Made by a program: the position numbers and the translations under genes. Below, in pieces: positions 16,148 through 24,488 of a stretch of DNA of 59,152 nt. The stretch's first letter is position 1, and each line of letters starts with the position of its first letter. The DNA comes from Streptosporangium nondiastaticum (GTDB lineage Bacteria > Actinomycetota > Actinomycetes > Streptomycetales > Streptomycetaceae), in contig NZ_PXWG01000032.1 of NCBI RefSeq assembly GCF_003011965.1, positions 1 to 59,152 on the forward strand, given 5' to 3'. The notes beneath the pieces are model-generated. The model did not search any database. It worked only from the letters and a program-made list of their open reading frames with translations, and had not been told where the DNA came from.

Positions 16148-16765
16148 ATGTCCCCGCGCAGCGCGTCGGCCAACGAGGAGATGCGCCGCCGTTCCCGTGA
16201 GCGGCTGCTCCAGGCGACGGTCGAGCTCATCGGTGAACGCGGGTACGAGGCGACGACGCTCGCCGACATCGCCGACCGGGCGGGCACGGCGCGCGGCCTC
16301 GTCTCGTACTACTTCCCGGGCAAGCGGCAGTTGCTGCAGTCCGCGGTGCACCGCGTGATGCACTTGGAGCTCGAGGCCGGCCTGGAGCGCGCCCCGTGCG
16401 CCCGGGACGGCCGCGAGCGCCTCGCCCGCGCGATCGACGCGATCCTCGGGCTCGCGCGGGACCGGCCGCTGCTGATGCGCACCCACATGGCCGGAATCCT
16501 CCAGGCGGAAGGATTCATCCAGTGTCCCGAGCAGCAGCGCCTCGCGCACCTGCTGCACGACACGGTGGAGGCCTACGGCTCGCCCGACCCGGACACGGAC
16601 TACCCGCTGCTGCGCGCACTGCTGATGGGCGCCGTCGTGGCCGTCCTGCTGCCGGGCGCGCCCATGCCGTTCGAACGCCTGCGCGCGGAGCTGTTCCAGC
16701 GCTACGGGCTCGACTGGGAGCTGGGCGTCCCGCCCGGTCCCGAGCCCCCGCCCGCGGGCACCTGA
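16148..16765 (+). CDS. TetR-family transcriptional regulator
   Basis: A 205-residue one-component repressor. The helix-turn-helix runs through LLQATVELIGERGYEATTLADIADRAG to LVSYYFPGKRQLL (about 20-60). The C-terminal ligand domain has no specific hint of its effector. The ATG at 16148 has AGGAG at 7 nt. A -10-like TATATT lies at 16110-16115 in an AT-rich patch. Its target may be the reductase gene 174 bp downstream, whose leader carries three 21-bp repeats, but this is only proximity. Confidence 0.92.
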   Translation: MSPRSASANEEMRRRSRERLLQATVELIGERGYEATTLADIADRAGTARGLVSYYFPGKRQLLQSAVHRVMHLELEAGLERAPCARDGRERLARAIDAILGLARDRPLLMRTHMAGILQAEGFIQCPEQQRLAHLLHDTVEAYGSPDPDTDYPLLRALLMGAVVAVLLPGAPMPFERLRAELFQRYGLDWELGVPPGPEPPPAGT

Positions 16766-16860
16766 GCCGCTGCCCCGCCCCGTCCGGCCCTCCCTAACCG
16801 GCCATGCCCGCCCGTCGCCCTGCCGTCCCGCGCCCCCCGGTGCGATCCTGGAGGGACCTG

Positions 16861-16923
16861 CGGGACACCTGCGGAGATCCGCGGGACACCTGCGGAGATC
16901 CGCGGGACGTCTGCGGAGATCCG
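16861..16923. repeat. Three 21-bp tandem repeats ahead of the ferredoxin reductase gene
   Basis: Units are 16861-16881, 16882-16902 and 16903-16923. The first two are identical and the third has two changes. Each contains the near-palindrome GCGGA-GA-TCCGC. The array ends 16 bp before the GTG start, and its 21-bp period is two helical turns. Confidence 0.85.
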
Positions 16924-16939
16924 CGGAAAGGGGCCCACC

Positions 16940-18298
16940 GTGCTTCGCATCGCCGTCGTCGGCTCGGGGCCGAGCGGGGTCTACACCGCCCAGGCCCTGG
17001 TGCAGCAGCGGGACGTCCCCGGCGTGACGGTGGACGTGCTGGACCGGCTGCCCTGCCCGTACGGGCTGGTGCGCTACGGCGTCGCGCCCGACCACGAGAA
17101 GATCAAGTCGCTGCAGAACAACCTGCGGGCCGCCATGGAGCACCCGGACATCAGGTTCTTCGGCAACGTCCCGGTGGGCGACGGCCCCCGCGGCCTCGCG
17201 CCGCGCAGGCTGCTGGAGCTGTACCACGCGGTGGTCTACTGCGTCGGGGCCGCGACCGACCGGCGGCTGGGCATCCCGGGCGAGGACCTGCCCGGGAGCT
17301 TCTCGGCCACGGAGTTCGTCTCCTGGTACAGCGCCCATCCGGACGCCCTGCCCGGCGGGTTCGCGCTGGGCGACGCGCGCTCCGCGGTCGTCATCGGCGT
17401 GGGGAACGTCGCCGTCGACGTGGCCCGCGTGCTGGGACGCGGCCCCGGCGAACTGCACCACACCGACGTGCCGGACGCCGCCCTGGGCGCGCTCGCGGAG
17501 AGCCGGGTGACGGATATCCACATGGTGGGCCGGCGCGGGCCGTCGCAGGCGAAGTTCACCACCAAGGAGCTGCGCGAACTGGGCACGCTGCCGGGCGCGG
17601 AGACGCTCGTCCGGGCCGGGGAGGCGGCGCTCGACCCCGCCTGGGCCGACCCCGGCGGGCTGCCCGCTGCGGCGCGGCGCAACGTGGAGGTCCTGAGCGA
17701 CTGGGCGGAGCGGCCTCCGGCGGGCCGCCCGCGCCGCATCCACCTGCGGTTCTTCCTCCGGCCCGTAGCCCTGCTCGGCGACGGCGCGGTGCGTGCCGTG
17801 CGCTTCGAGCGGACGGTCCCGGACGGCCGCGGAGGCATCGCCGGGACGGGTGAGTTCGAGGACGTGGAGGCGCAGTTGGTGCTGCGCTCGGTGGGCTACC
17901 GCGGAGTGCCGATCGCGGGCCTGCCGTTCGACGGCGAGCTGGGGACCGTGCCGCACGCGGAAGGCCGGGTGCTGCGGGACGGCGTGCCGTCGCCCGGCGA
18001 GTACGTGGCGGGGTGGATCAAGCGCGGCCCGACGGGCGTGATCGGCACGAACCGCTCGTGCGCGAAGGAGACGGTGGCGTCCCTGCTGGCCGATGCCGGG
18101 GCGCTCGCGGGGCGCTCGCCCGTGACCGCCGAGGAGGCGCAGGCAGCCCTGCGGGCCGCGGGACGGCAGCCCGTGGAGTGGCCGGGCTGGCTGGGCATCG
18201 AGGCGGCGGAGGCCGCTCTGGGCCGGCGGCTGGGGCGCGGGCCGGTGAAGATCCCGGACTGGGCGGGGCTGCTGTCCGCGGCCCGCACCGGCGGCTGA
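16940..18298 (+). CDS. Ferredoxin-NADP+ reductase, FprA/adrenodoxin-reductase type
   Basis: A 452-residue FAD/NADPH oxidoreductase. The FAD loop is VGSGPSGVYTAQ (residues 7-18), followed by CPYGLVRYGVAPDHEKIK. The NADP-binding loop is VVIGVGNVAVDVARVLGR, and the C-terminal block GYRGVPIAGLPFD with WIKRGPTGVIGTNR is characteristic of adrenodoxin-reductase-like enzymes. It moves electrons from NADPH to ferredoxins that feed cytochrome P450s and other reductive steps. The GTG at 16940 follows AAAGGGG. No ferredoxin or P450 gene lies nearby. The repeat array in its leader suggests control of expression. Confidence 0.93.
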   Translation: MLRIAVVGSGPSGVYTAQALVQQRDVPGVTVDVLDRLPCPYGLVRYGVAPDHEKIKSLQNNLRAAMEHPDIRFFGNVPVGDGPRGLAPRRLLELYHAVVYCVGAATDRRLGIPGEDLPGSFSATEFVSWYSAHPDALPGGFALGDARSAVVIGVGNVAVDVARVLGRGPGELHHTDVPDAALGALAESRVTDIHMVGRRGPSQAKFTTKELRELGTLPGAETLVRAGEAALDPAWADPGGLPAAARRNVEVLSDWAERPPAGRPRRIHLRFFLRPVALLGDGAVRAVRFERTVPDGRGGIAGTGEFEDVEAQLVLRSVGYRGVPIAGLPFDGELGTVPHAEGRVLRDGVPSPGEYVAGWIKRGPTGVIGTNRSCAKETVASLLADAGALAGRSPVTAEEAQAALRAAGRQPVEWPGWLGIEAAEAALGRRLGRGPVKIPDWAGLLSAARTGG

Positions 18299-18319
18299 CC
18301 GCCGCGGCCGGAAGTCCCG

Positions 18320-18694
18320 TCAGGACGCGGCCTCCAGGCGGGTGGCCTGGAGCGACGCCGCGGTGAGGACGGAACCGATCAGCCCGGGGAAGAGCGCTTC
18401 GAGGTCGTCGCGGCGCAGGGCGTTCATCTTCGCGGTGCCCCGGTAGATCTGCTGGACCACGCCGTTCTCGCGCAGCACGCGGAAGTGGTGGGTCGTCGTC
18501 GACTTGCTGACCGGAAGGTCGAAGACCGAGCAGTTCAACTCGCCCTCCACCGCGGCGAGGTCGCGCACGATCTGCAGGCGCATGGGGTCGGAGAGCGCGT
18601 GCAGCACGCCCTCCAGGCGGATGTCCGCGCGGTCCGGGTGCTCCAGGGAACGACCGCTCGGCGACGGCTGTTTGTGCTCTCTCTGCGCCGGCAC
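18320..18694 (-). CDS. ArsR-like winged-helix repressor beside an Old Yellow Enzyme gene
   Basis: A 124-residue helix-turn-helix protein. The winged helix is evident in GVLHALSDPMRLQIVRDLA through CSVFDLPVSKSTTTHHFRVLRENGVVQQIYRG. The GTG at 18694 has an excellent GGAGGAG; longer ATG starts at 18739 and 18766 would fall in or beyond the predicted promoter. A Cys in NCSVFDL before the recognition helix may sense electrophiles or redox state, a guess from position. It is divergent from an OYE-family reductase and separated by dense inverted repeats, so it most likely represses both genes. Confidence 0.88.
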   Translation of the reverse strand: MPAQREHKQPSPSGRSLEHPDRADIRLEGVLHALSDPMRLQIVRDLAAVEGELNCSVFDLPVSKSTTTHHFRVLRENGVVQQIYRGTAKMNALRRDDLEALFPGLIGSVLTAASLQATRLEAAS

Positions 18695-18737
18695 GGCTGC
18701 TCCTCCAAGGTCCGCCGGGGATCTCCGCGGCTCCCCC

Positions 18738-18794
18738 ATTGTACGAGGACCCTCGTAGTTTGACATCCATCGTACTACGAGAGTTATCGTACGA
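18738..18794. promoter_or_regulatory. Overlapping divergent promoters and TCGTA operators, OYE switch
   Basis: On the reverse strand TACAAT (18743-18738) is a near-consensus -10 for the repressor gene. On the plus strand TTGACA (18760-18765) pairs with a -10 near 18783-18789 for the OYE gene. Overlapping them are the palindrome TACGAGG-AC-CCTCGTA (18742-18757), the inverted repeat CTCGTAGT / ACTACGAG (18752-18759 and 18774-18781) and TCGTACGA (18787-18794). The TCGTA/TACGA core occurs six times. Confidence 0.75.
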
Positions 18795-18839
18795 CTGACC
18801 TCGCCGTGGAGACCCCCGGCGCACCTGGAGGAGCCCGCT

Positions 18840-19952
18840 GTGACTGCCGTGACCGCCATGCCCGCACTCTTCACCCCGTACGACCTGCGCTCGCTGACCC
18901 TTCCCAACCGGATCTGGATGGCCCCGATGTGCCAGTACAGCGCCGAGGTCTTCGGACCGGGCGCGGGCGTCGCCGACGACTGGCACTTCGCGCACTACGC
19001 AGCCCGCGCGACCGGCGGCGCGGGGCTGATCCTGGTGGAGGCGACCGCGGTCAGCCCCGAGGGCCGCATCAGCCCGGCCGACCTCGGGCTCTGGAACGAC
19101 ACCCAGGCCGGGGCGCTCCGCCGCATCGCCTCCTTCCTCAAGGAGCGCGGCACCGTGCCGGGCATCCAGCTCGGGCACGCCGGCCGCAAGGCGGCCACCG
19201 ACCGGCCGTGGCGCGGCGGCAAGCCGGTGGGCCCGGAGGAGGGCTGGCGGCCGGTCGCCCCGAGCGCGCTGCCGTTCGCGCAGGGCCACCCCGTGCCCGA
19301 CGAGCTGACGGTGGACCGGATACAGCAGATCGTGCGGAAATTCGCCGAGGCGGCGCAGCGCGCCCTGGCCGCCGGCTTCCAGGTCGTGGAGGTGCACGGC
19401 GCCCACGGCTACCTCATCCACGAGTTCCTGTCCCCGCTCAGCAACCGGCGCACCGACGCCTACGGAGGTTCCTTCGAGAACCGGGCGCGCTTCGCGCTGG
19501 AGGTCGTGGAAGCGGTGCGCGCGGTCTGGCCGGAGGAACTGCCGGTGTTCTTCCGGACGTCGGCGACGGACTGGGTCGCGGAGAACCCCGAGGACGGGCG
19601 CGACGCCTGGACCGCCGACGACACCGTGCGCCTCGCGCGCGAGCTGCGGGTCCGCGGCGTGGACCTGGTGGACGTCTCCACGGGCGGCATCGCCTCCGGC
19701 ATCCGCATCCCCACCGGCCCCGGCTACCAGGTGCCGTTCGCCCGCCGGGTCCGCGAGGAGGCCGGCCTGCCGACCGGCGCGGTCGGCCTGATCACCGAGC
19801 CGCAGCAGGCCGAGAAGATCCTCGCCGCCGGTGACGCCGACGCCGTCCTGCTCGGCCGCGAGCTGCTCCGCGACCCGTACTGGCCCCACCGTGCGGCGGC
19901 CGCGCTCGGCGCGGCGAAGCGCATGCCCGACCAGTACGGCTGGGCCGTCTGA
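18840..19952 (+). CDS. NADH:flavin oxidoreductase, Old Yellow Enzyme (YqjM-type)
   Basis: A 370-residue FMN-dependent ene-reductase. The YqjM-type thermophilic-like class is suggested by APMCQYSA (Cys31 and Tyr33 at the places of the redox-tuning Cys26 and Tyr28 of YqjM) and by [18 protein letters not shown], with the paired substrate-binding histidines. It reduces activated C=C bonds of enals, enones, quinones or nitro compounds using NAD(P)H. The GTG at 18840 has GGAGGAG. The divergent ArsR-like repressor and shared operator region suggest induction by an electrophile, which would fit a detoxifying role. Confidence 0.94.
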   Translation: MTAVTAMPALFTPYDLRSLTLPNRIWMAPMCQYSAEVFGPGAGVADDWHFAHYAARATGGAGLILVEATAVSPEGRISPADLGLWNDTQAGALRRIASFLKERGTVPGIQLGHAGRKAATDRPWRGGKPVGPEEGWRPVAPSALPFAQGHPVPDELTVDRIQQIVRKFAEAAQRALAAGFQVVEVHGAHGYLIHEFLSPLSNRRTDAYGGSFENRARFALEVVEAVRAVWPEELPVFFRTSATDWVAENPEDGRDAWTADDTVRLARELRVRGVDLVDVSTGGIASGIRIPTGPGYQVPFARRVREEAGLPTGAVGLITEPQQAEKILAAGDADAVLLGRELLRDPYWPHRAAAALGAAKRMPDQYGWAV

Positions 19953-20142
19953 GACGCAAGGGGCAGCAACGGCCCGTGTGCCACACGTACGGCTGAATCC
20001 GCGGGCGGGAACGGGCGGGCTCAGGCGCTGCTCCCCGCCCGGCCGGCCCCCGGAGCCGGGATGCGGGCGCGGCCCCTCCCTCGCGTACGATCCTAGACTT
20101 GCGCAACTGCCAGCAGTCTGTTTACAGGGAGGGGCGGCAGCT

Positions 20143-20820
20143 GTGGCTGCACGACCTTTGCACGAGATCGTCGAACCGGGCTGGGCGAAGGCCCTGGAGC
20201 CGGTGTCCGGCCGCATCGCCGCGATGGGCGACTTCCTGCGCGCCGAGATCGCCGCGGGCCGCACGTACCTGCCGTCGGGCGCCAACGTCCTGCGCGCCTT
20301 CCAGCAGCCGTTCGACGACGTCCGGGTGCTGATCGTGGGTCAGGACCCGTACCCGACGCCGGGGCACGCCGTCGGGCTGAGCTTCTCGGTGGCGCCCGAG
20401 GTGCGGCCGCTGCCCGGCAGCCTGGAGAACATATACCGCGAGCTGCACACCGACCTGGGGCTGCCGCGGCCGTCCAACGGCGACCTCACGCCGTGGACCC
20501 GGCAGGGCGTCCTGCTCCTCAACAGGGCGCTGACCACCGCCCCGCGCAAGCCCGCCGCGCACCGCGGCAAGGGGTGGGAGGAGGTCACCGAGCAGGCGAT
20601 CCGGGCGCTGGTCGAACGGGGGCGGCCGCTGGTGGCGATCCTCTGGGGGCGCGACGCGCGCAATCTGCGGCCGCTGCTGGGGCAGGTGCCGTCCGTGGAG
20701 TCGGCGCACCCCTCCCCCATGTCGGCCGACCGCGGCTTCTTCGGCTCGCGGCCGTTCAGCCGCGCCAACGACCTGCTGGCGCGCCAGGGCGCGGCCCCGG
20801 TGGACTGGCAGCTCCCGTAA
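20143..20820 (+). CDS. ung: Uracil-DNA glycosylase, family 1
   Basis: A 225-residue UDG. The water-activating motif is GQDPYPT (66-72, catalytic Asp68) and the DNA-intercalation loop is HPSPMS (189-194, His189). It removes uracil from DNA to start base-excision repair. The GTG at 20143 follows GGGAGGGG at about 9 nt. In a high-GC genome cytosine deamination makes this enzyme important, and streptomycetes often carry two copies. Its TAA overlaps the ATG of a small repeat-containing frame (TAATG), which leads into a sugar-kinase-like gene. Confidence 0.96.
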   Translation: MAARPLHEIVEPGWAKALEPVSGRIAAMGDFLRAEIAAGRTYLPSGANVLRAFQQPFDDVRVLIVGQDPYPTPGHAVGLSFSVAPEVRPLPGSLENIYRELHTDLGLPRPSNGDLTPWTRQGVLLLNRALTTAPRKPAAHRGKGWEEVTEQAIRALVERGRPLVAILWGRDARNLRPLLGQVPSVESAHPSPMSADRGFFGSRPFSRANDLLARQGAAPVDWQLP

Positions 20821-21023
20821 TGCCTGCGCCGGCCTCCGCGGTGACGGCTTCCATGGTGACCGGGCCGGCCTCCCCGGCGCGGGCTTCCGTGACGCCTGAG
20901 CCGGCCTCCGCGGTGACGGCTTCCGCGATGACCGGGCCGGCCTCCGCGGTGGCGCCCGCGGTGCCGGCGGCATCCGCCGTGTCCGCTGCGGCCGTGCCGG
21001 CGAGGGACGCGGCGGCCCGGTGA
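20820..21023 (+). CDS. Possible 67-residue Ala/Pro/Thr repeat protein
   Basis: An open frame of 67 codons fits exactly between two real genes. Its ATG overlaps the UDG stop (TAATG) and its TGA overlaps the kinase GTG (GTGA), so it could be translated by coupling. The product has no recognisable domain. It is almost only Ala, Pro, Ser, Thr and Val, with an internal duplication (PASAVTAS twice, 24 residues apart). It could instead be noncoding spacer created by a 72-bp-offset repeat. Codon-position GC bias does not distinguish these by eye. Confidence 0.3.
   Translation: MPAPASAVTASMVTGPASPARASVTPEPASAVTASAMTGPASAVAPAVPAASAVSAAAVPARDAAAR
20829..20945. repeat. Direct repeat of about 45 bp, offset 72 bp
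   Basis: The 45-bp segment 20829-20873 recurs at 20901-20945 with only a few differences in its centre. Both copies begin CCGGCCTCCGCGGTGACGGC. It lies between the UDG and kinase genes inside the possible 67-codon frame. Confidence 0.75.
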
Positions 21024-22084
21024 GCCCGGCGACCGGTCACGTCCTCGGCGTCGACTCCGGCGGCTCGGGGATTCGCGTCGCCCTGCGCCCGGTCCCGGGC
21101 AACGGCCCGGACCTGACCTGGTCCTCCTCCGTCCCGGTCGCCGTCGGTGAGCGGGGCGTCGACGCCCGGGGTCTGCTCGGCCAGGTGCTGCCCGCGGCCC
21201 GGAGCCTGCTGGCGCGGGCCGGGGCGCAGCGCTGCGAGGCCGTCTGCGTGGGCGCCGCCGGCATGGTCTCGCTCGGCGCGGACCTGCGCGCCGTCCTGCC
21301 CTCCGCCCTGCGCGAGGGCCTCGGCGTGCGCAGGCTCGCCCTGGCCTCGGACGCCGTCACCGCCTACGCGGGCGCCTTGGGCCAGCGGCCGGGTGCCGTC
21401 GTAGCCGCGGGCACCGGGCTGATCGCGGTGGGCACGGACCTGACCGCGGAGGGCGGCTGGCGGCGCGCCGACGGCTGGGGCCACCTGCTCGGCGACTGCG
21501 GGAGCGGCGCCTGGATCGGCCGCGCCGGGCTGGAGGCGGCGATGCGGGCGTACGACGGGCGGGCCGGTGGTTCGCCCGCCCTGCTGGAGCGGTTGCGGGA
21601 GGTCTTCGGTCCGCCGCCGGAGCTGCCCGCCGCACTGTATCCCCGGGCGGACCGGCCCGCCGTCCTCGCCTCGTTCGCCCCGGAGGTGTCCCGGTGCGCC
21701 CCGGGCGACCCGGTGGCGGCGGACATCCTGCGGCGGGCGGCCCGGCACATCGCCGAGGCTGCCGCGGCGGTCTGCCCGGCGCCCGGGCCCGGCCGGGACG
21801 CGACCCCGGCAGCAACCGGTCGGCAGGCAGGTCTGGCGGATCCGGCCGATGGGGTGTATGGGACGGGCGGAGCCTGCGACGTGGCCGTTACCGGGGGCCT
21901 CCTCCGTATGGGCACTCCCCTGCTCGCACCCCTGCACGAGGAGTTGCAATTGCAACTTCCCCACGCGCGTCCGGTCACCGCGGCGGGTGAGCCGCTGGAC
22001 GGCGCGTTGTGCATGGCCGAAGCCCTGCTGACGGACAGTCTGCTGCTGCCGGCCGATCCGCCGATGCTGCACATCGTTTGCTGA
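21020..22084 (+). CDS. N-acetylglucosamine-kinase-like ATPase (BadF/BadG family)
   Basis: A 354-residue ASKHA-fold protein. The phosphate-1 loop is VLGVDSGGSGIRVAL (8-22). Further family blocks are VCVGAAGMVSLG, VVAAGTGLIAVG (phosphate-2/adenosine region) and GWGHLLGDCGSGAWIGRAGLEAA, very like eukaryotic and bacterial N-acetylglucosamine kinases. It probably phosphorylates an amino sugar, perhaps recovered from cell wall or chitin. The GTG at 21020 overlaps the preceding small frame. No sugar transporter or deacetylase gene lies beside it, so the substrate is inferred from family only. Confidence 0.88.
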   Translation: MSPATGHVLGVDSGGSGIRVALRPVPGNGPDLTWSSSVPVAVGERGVDARGLLGQVLPAARSLLARAGAQRCEAVCVGAAGMVSLGADLRAVLPSALREGLGVRRLALASDAVTAYAGALGQRPGAVVAAGTGLIAVGTDLTAEGGWRRADGWGHLLGDCGSGAWIGRAGLEAAMRAYDGRAGGSPALLERLREVFGPPPELPAALYPRADRPAVLASFAPEVSRCAPGDPVAADILRRAARHIAEAAAAVCPAPGPGRDATPAATGRQAGLADPADGVYGTGGACDVAVTGGLLRMGTPLLAPLHEELQLQLPHARPVTAAGEPLDGALCMAEALLTDSLLLPADPPMLHIVC

Positions 22085-22196
22085 GCACTTCCGACCACGT
22101 CCGTACGCTTCTGCGATGAGCGTATTTTTGGGCGAATAAATCCGGACAGACACCACCGGGACGCCCCCACCCGAACGGCCGAGTGCCTTGAACGAC

Positions 22197-22202
22197 TAAC
22201 AT
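22197..22202 (+). promoter_or_regulatory. -10 element of a probable leaderless gene
   Basis: TAACAT ends 8 nt before the ATG at 22211, the spacing expected if transcription starts at the initiation codon. No convincing -35 is seen. An AT-rich patch (22121-22145) lies upstream. Confidence 0.35.
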
Positions 22203-22210
22203 GCGGCGCC

Positions 22211-23149
22211 ATGAGCTCCCCCACAGGGCCTGCGCCTGGCCTGCCTGTACGAATGCCGCGACCCCGTCAGCCCGGACGGCACCGGCGGCCGGAGCCGGCG
22301 GCCGCCCCCGCCGGCGCGCCGCCGCTGGTGCTCGCCGTTCCGGGGCTCCCCGACACGGCGACGCGCCTCCTCGCCGAGGAGGTCCTCAGCATCGCGCGCT
22401 CCGAGCTCCCGGGCCTCGACGCCCGCATCGGCTACGTGGACGCCGACGGCAGCACGGAGGGCTACCCGTCCCTCGAGTCCGTCCTCGCCTACGCCGCCGC
22501 GCAGCGCACCGCTCGCGCGCGCGAAGCCCGCGAAGCCGGTGCCGAGGACGGCGCCGCCGACGCCTGGGACCAGTGGCCCCCGGCCATCGTGGTGCCGCTC
22601 CTGGCCGGCCCCGACAACGCCCTCCTGCGCCGCATCCGCCAGTCCGTCATGAGCAGCGGTTCCGCCGCCGAGCTCACCGACGCGCTCGGCCCGCACCCGC
22701 TGCTCGCGGAGGCCCTGCACGTCCGCCTGTCGGAGGCCGGTCTGGCCCGCGCCGACCGCGCGCGACTGTTCACAGTTGCAACGGCGACCGACGGGGTCAT
22801 CCTGGCGACGGTCGGCGGCGAGGAGTCCGTGCAGGCCGCCGGGATCAGCGGCATGCTGCTCTCCGCCCGCCTCGCCGTGCCGGTCCTCGCGGCCGCTCTC
22901 GACGTCGAGGGCGACATCGCGCGCGCGGCCGACCAGCTGCGCGGCTCCGGCTCCCGGAACCTGGCGCTGGCCCCCGGCCTCATCGGCCCGGAGATCGCCG
23001 AGGGCGTCGCGGACGCCGCGGCGAAGGAGGCGGACTGCGCGGCGGCCGCTCCGCTCGGCGCCTACCCGGCGATCGGCAAGCTCGTCCTGGCCAAGTACGC
23101 GGAGGTGCTGGGCATACCCGTGCAGCCGGCCCAGAGCCCGGCGCGCTGA
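22211..23149 (+). CDS. CbiX/sirohydrochlorin-chelatase-like protein lacking the catalytic His motif
   Basis: A 312-residue protein of the kind usually annotated as sirohydrochlorin chelatase in streptomycetes. The fold is suggested by two similar halves: PPLVLAVPGLPDTATRLLAEEV with IVVPLLAGPDNALLRRI, then GVILATVGGEESVQA with LALAPGLIGPEI. Real CbiX/SirB enzymes have an AHGTR-like motif and a second His in the LFL-x-AG-x-H loop; here these read AVPGLPD and LLAGPD, so both catalytic His positions appear lost. It may bind a tetrapyrrole or act in another process. A basic Pro/Arg-rich N-terminus (1-30) precedes the domain. No siroheme or cobalamin gene is adjacent. Confidence 0.8.
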   Translation: MSSPTGPAPGLPVRMPRPRQPGRHRRPEPAAAPAGAPPLVLAVPGLPDTATRLLAEEVLSIARSELPGLDARIGYVDADGSTEGYPSLESVLAYAAAQRTARAREAREAGAEDGAADAWDQWPPAIVVPLLAGPDNALLRRIRQSVMSSGSAAELTDALGPHPLLAEALHVRLSEAGLARADRARLFTVATATDGVILATVGGEESVQAAGISGMLLSARLAVPVLAAALDVEGDIARAADQLRGSGSRNLALAPGLIGPEIAEGVADAAAKEADCAAAAPLGAYPAIGKLVLAKYAEVLGIPVQPAQSPAR

Positions 23150-23236
23150 CCGTCCCCGCCTGCTGCGTTTCCGCACGGGTCCTGCGACCAGAAGGTGCCG
23201 TTACCGTCTGACCGCTCGGCCCGTCCGTTTCCCGGA

Positions 23237-23268
23237 AGAGGGGCTCCCGCACTGCGGAGAGCCCCTCT
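23237..23268. terminator. Terminator between the CbiX-like and lactonase genes
   Basis: A perfect 10-bp stem (23237-23246 with 23259-23268) has a 12-nt loop that can itself form a short CCGC/GCGG stem. It lies in a convergent gap and can serve both strands. The rest of 23150-23358 shows nothing else convincing. Confidence 0.75.
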
Positions 23269-23358
23269 CGGCGTTCCCGGGCCCGGTTTCCCGGCTTGGT
23301 TTCCCCGGGCCGAGGGCGCGGCTCCCCGGGCTCAGCGTCCAGGGCCCCGGCCTCGGGC

Positions 23359-24423
23359 TCAGTTGAAGATGACGCAGGATGCCGCCGGCACGGCGACCGT
23401 GCCGGCGAGGGCCGGTATGCCGGTGTCCGGGTCCACGGCGAACCACGAGACATCGCCCGACCGCTCGTTCGCGGCGTACAGATGCCGGCCCGACGGGTGC
23501 AGGGTCAGGTCCCGCGGCCAGACGCCCCCGCAGCCGACGACGTCGCGGAGCCCGAGGACGTCCCCCGCTGCGTCGAGGGCGAGGACCGAGATGCTGTCGT
23601 GGCCCCGGTTGGCCACCCAGAGGAACCGCCCGTCGGCGGAGACCACGGGCTCGGACGGATACGTCGGGACGCCCTCGCCGGGCGGCAGGACGCGCGTCTC
23701 GCCGAGGGGCTCCAGCAGCCCGTCCGCACTGCTCCAGCGGCACACGGTGACGCTCGGGGCCAGCTCGTTCAGCACGTAGACGCGGTCGGCACGGGGGGCG
23801 AACGCCAGGTGCCGCGGGCCCGTACCGGACCGCAGCCGGGTCTCGCCGTGGAGACGCGGCAGGCCCGTCACCGGGTCGAGGACGTACGTCCACACCGAGT
23901 CCGTGCCGAGGTCGGCGGCGAGGAGCATGCGGCCCGAGGGGTCGGGCAGGACGGCGTGGGCGTGCGGCGCCTTCTGCCGGTCCGCGACCGGGCCGCTGCC
24001 CCGGTGGGCCAGCACCGCCGCAGGGACGCCGAGCCCGCCGCCCCTGCGGACGGGGAGGGCGCTGACGCTGCCCGAGCCGTAGTTGGCGGTGAACACGTGG
24101 GTGCCGGTGACGGCCAGGTGGGTGGGCGCGTCGCCCCGCACGGGCACCGGCTCGCCGAGCGGCGCGGGCCGTACGGGGTCGGCGAGGGAGAGCGCCGCGA
24201 CGGCGCCCTCGTCGGTCTCGCTCACCGCGTACAGCACGTCGGCCCCGGGCGAGAGCGCGAGGAAGGAGGGGTTCGCCACGGCGTCCGTCGAGCCCAGGAG
24301 CTTCAGCGCGCCCGTGCCGGGGTCGGCCTCGGCGACCGTGATCCCCCGGCCGCCCGCCGCCGTGTACGACCCGATGTACGCGAGCCGCCCGCGCTGCCCG
24401 GCCCGTCCGCCGTCGACCGTCAT
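23359..24423 (-). CDS. Lactonase family protein (6-phosphogluconolactonase-like beta-propeller)
   Basis: A 354-residue seven-bladed beta-propeller of the YbhE/Pgl-3 type. Repeated blades are recognisable: LAYIGSYTAAGGRGIT, PSFLALSPGADVLYAVSE, THLAVTGTHVFTANYGSGSVS, ADLGTDSVWTYVLD, RFLWVANRGHDSISVLALD and GRHLYAANERSGDVSWFAVD. It probably hydrolyses 6-phosphogluconolactone or another sugar lactone. The ATG at 24423 follows GGGGAGGG. It lies 65 bp downstream of the FUSC gene on the same strand and may be cotranscribed. The absence of a signal peptide supports a cytoplasmic role. Confidence 0.88.
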   Translation of the reverse strand: MTVDGGRAGQRGRLAYIGSYTAAGGRGITVAEADPGTGALKLLGSTDAVANPSFLALSPGADVLYAVSETDEGAVAALSLADPVRPAPLGEPVPVRGDAPTHLAVTGTHVFTANYGSGSVSALPVRRGGGLGVPAAVLAHRGSGPVADRQKAPHAHAVLPDPSGRMLLAADLGTDSVWTYVLDPVTGLPRLHGETRLRSGTGPRHLAFAPRADRVYVLNELAPSVTVCRWSSADGLLEPLGETRVLPPGEGVPTYPSEPVVSADGRFLWVANRGHDSISVLALDAAGDVLGLRDVVGCGGVWPRDLTLHPSGRHLYAANERSGDVSWFAVDPDTGIPALAGTVAVPAASCVIFN

Positions 24424-24488
24424 TGCCGCCCTCCCCGCCCCGAAGACTGTGATCCCGACGCTACACGGCGCCACCGACATACCGGATG

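Noticed and set aside
16861..16923. Possible CRISPR array
   Set aside because: Units are directly abutting with no spacers and only three copies, so it is a simple tandem repeat.
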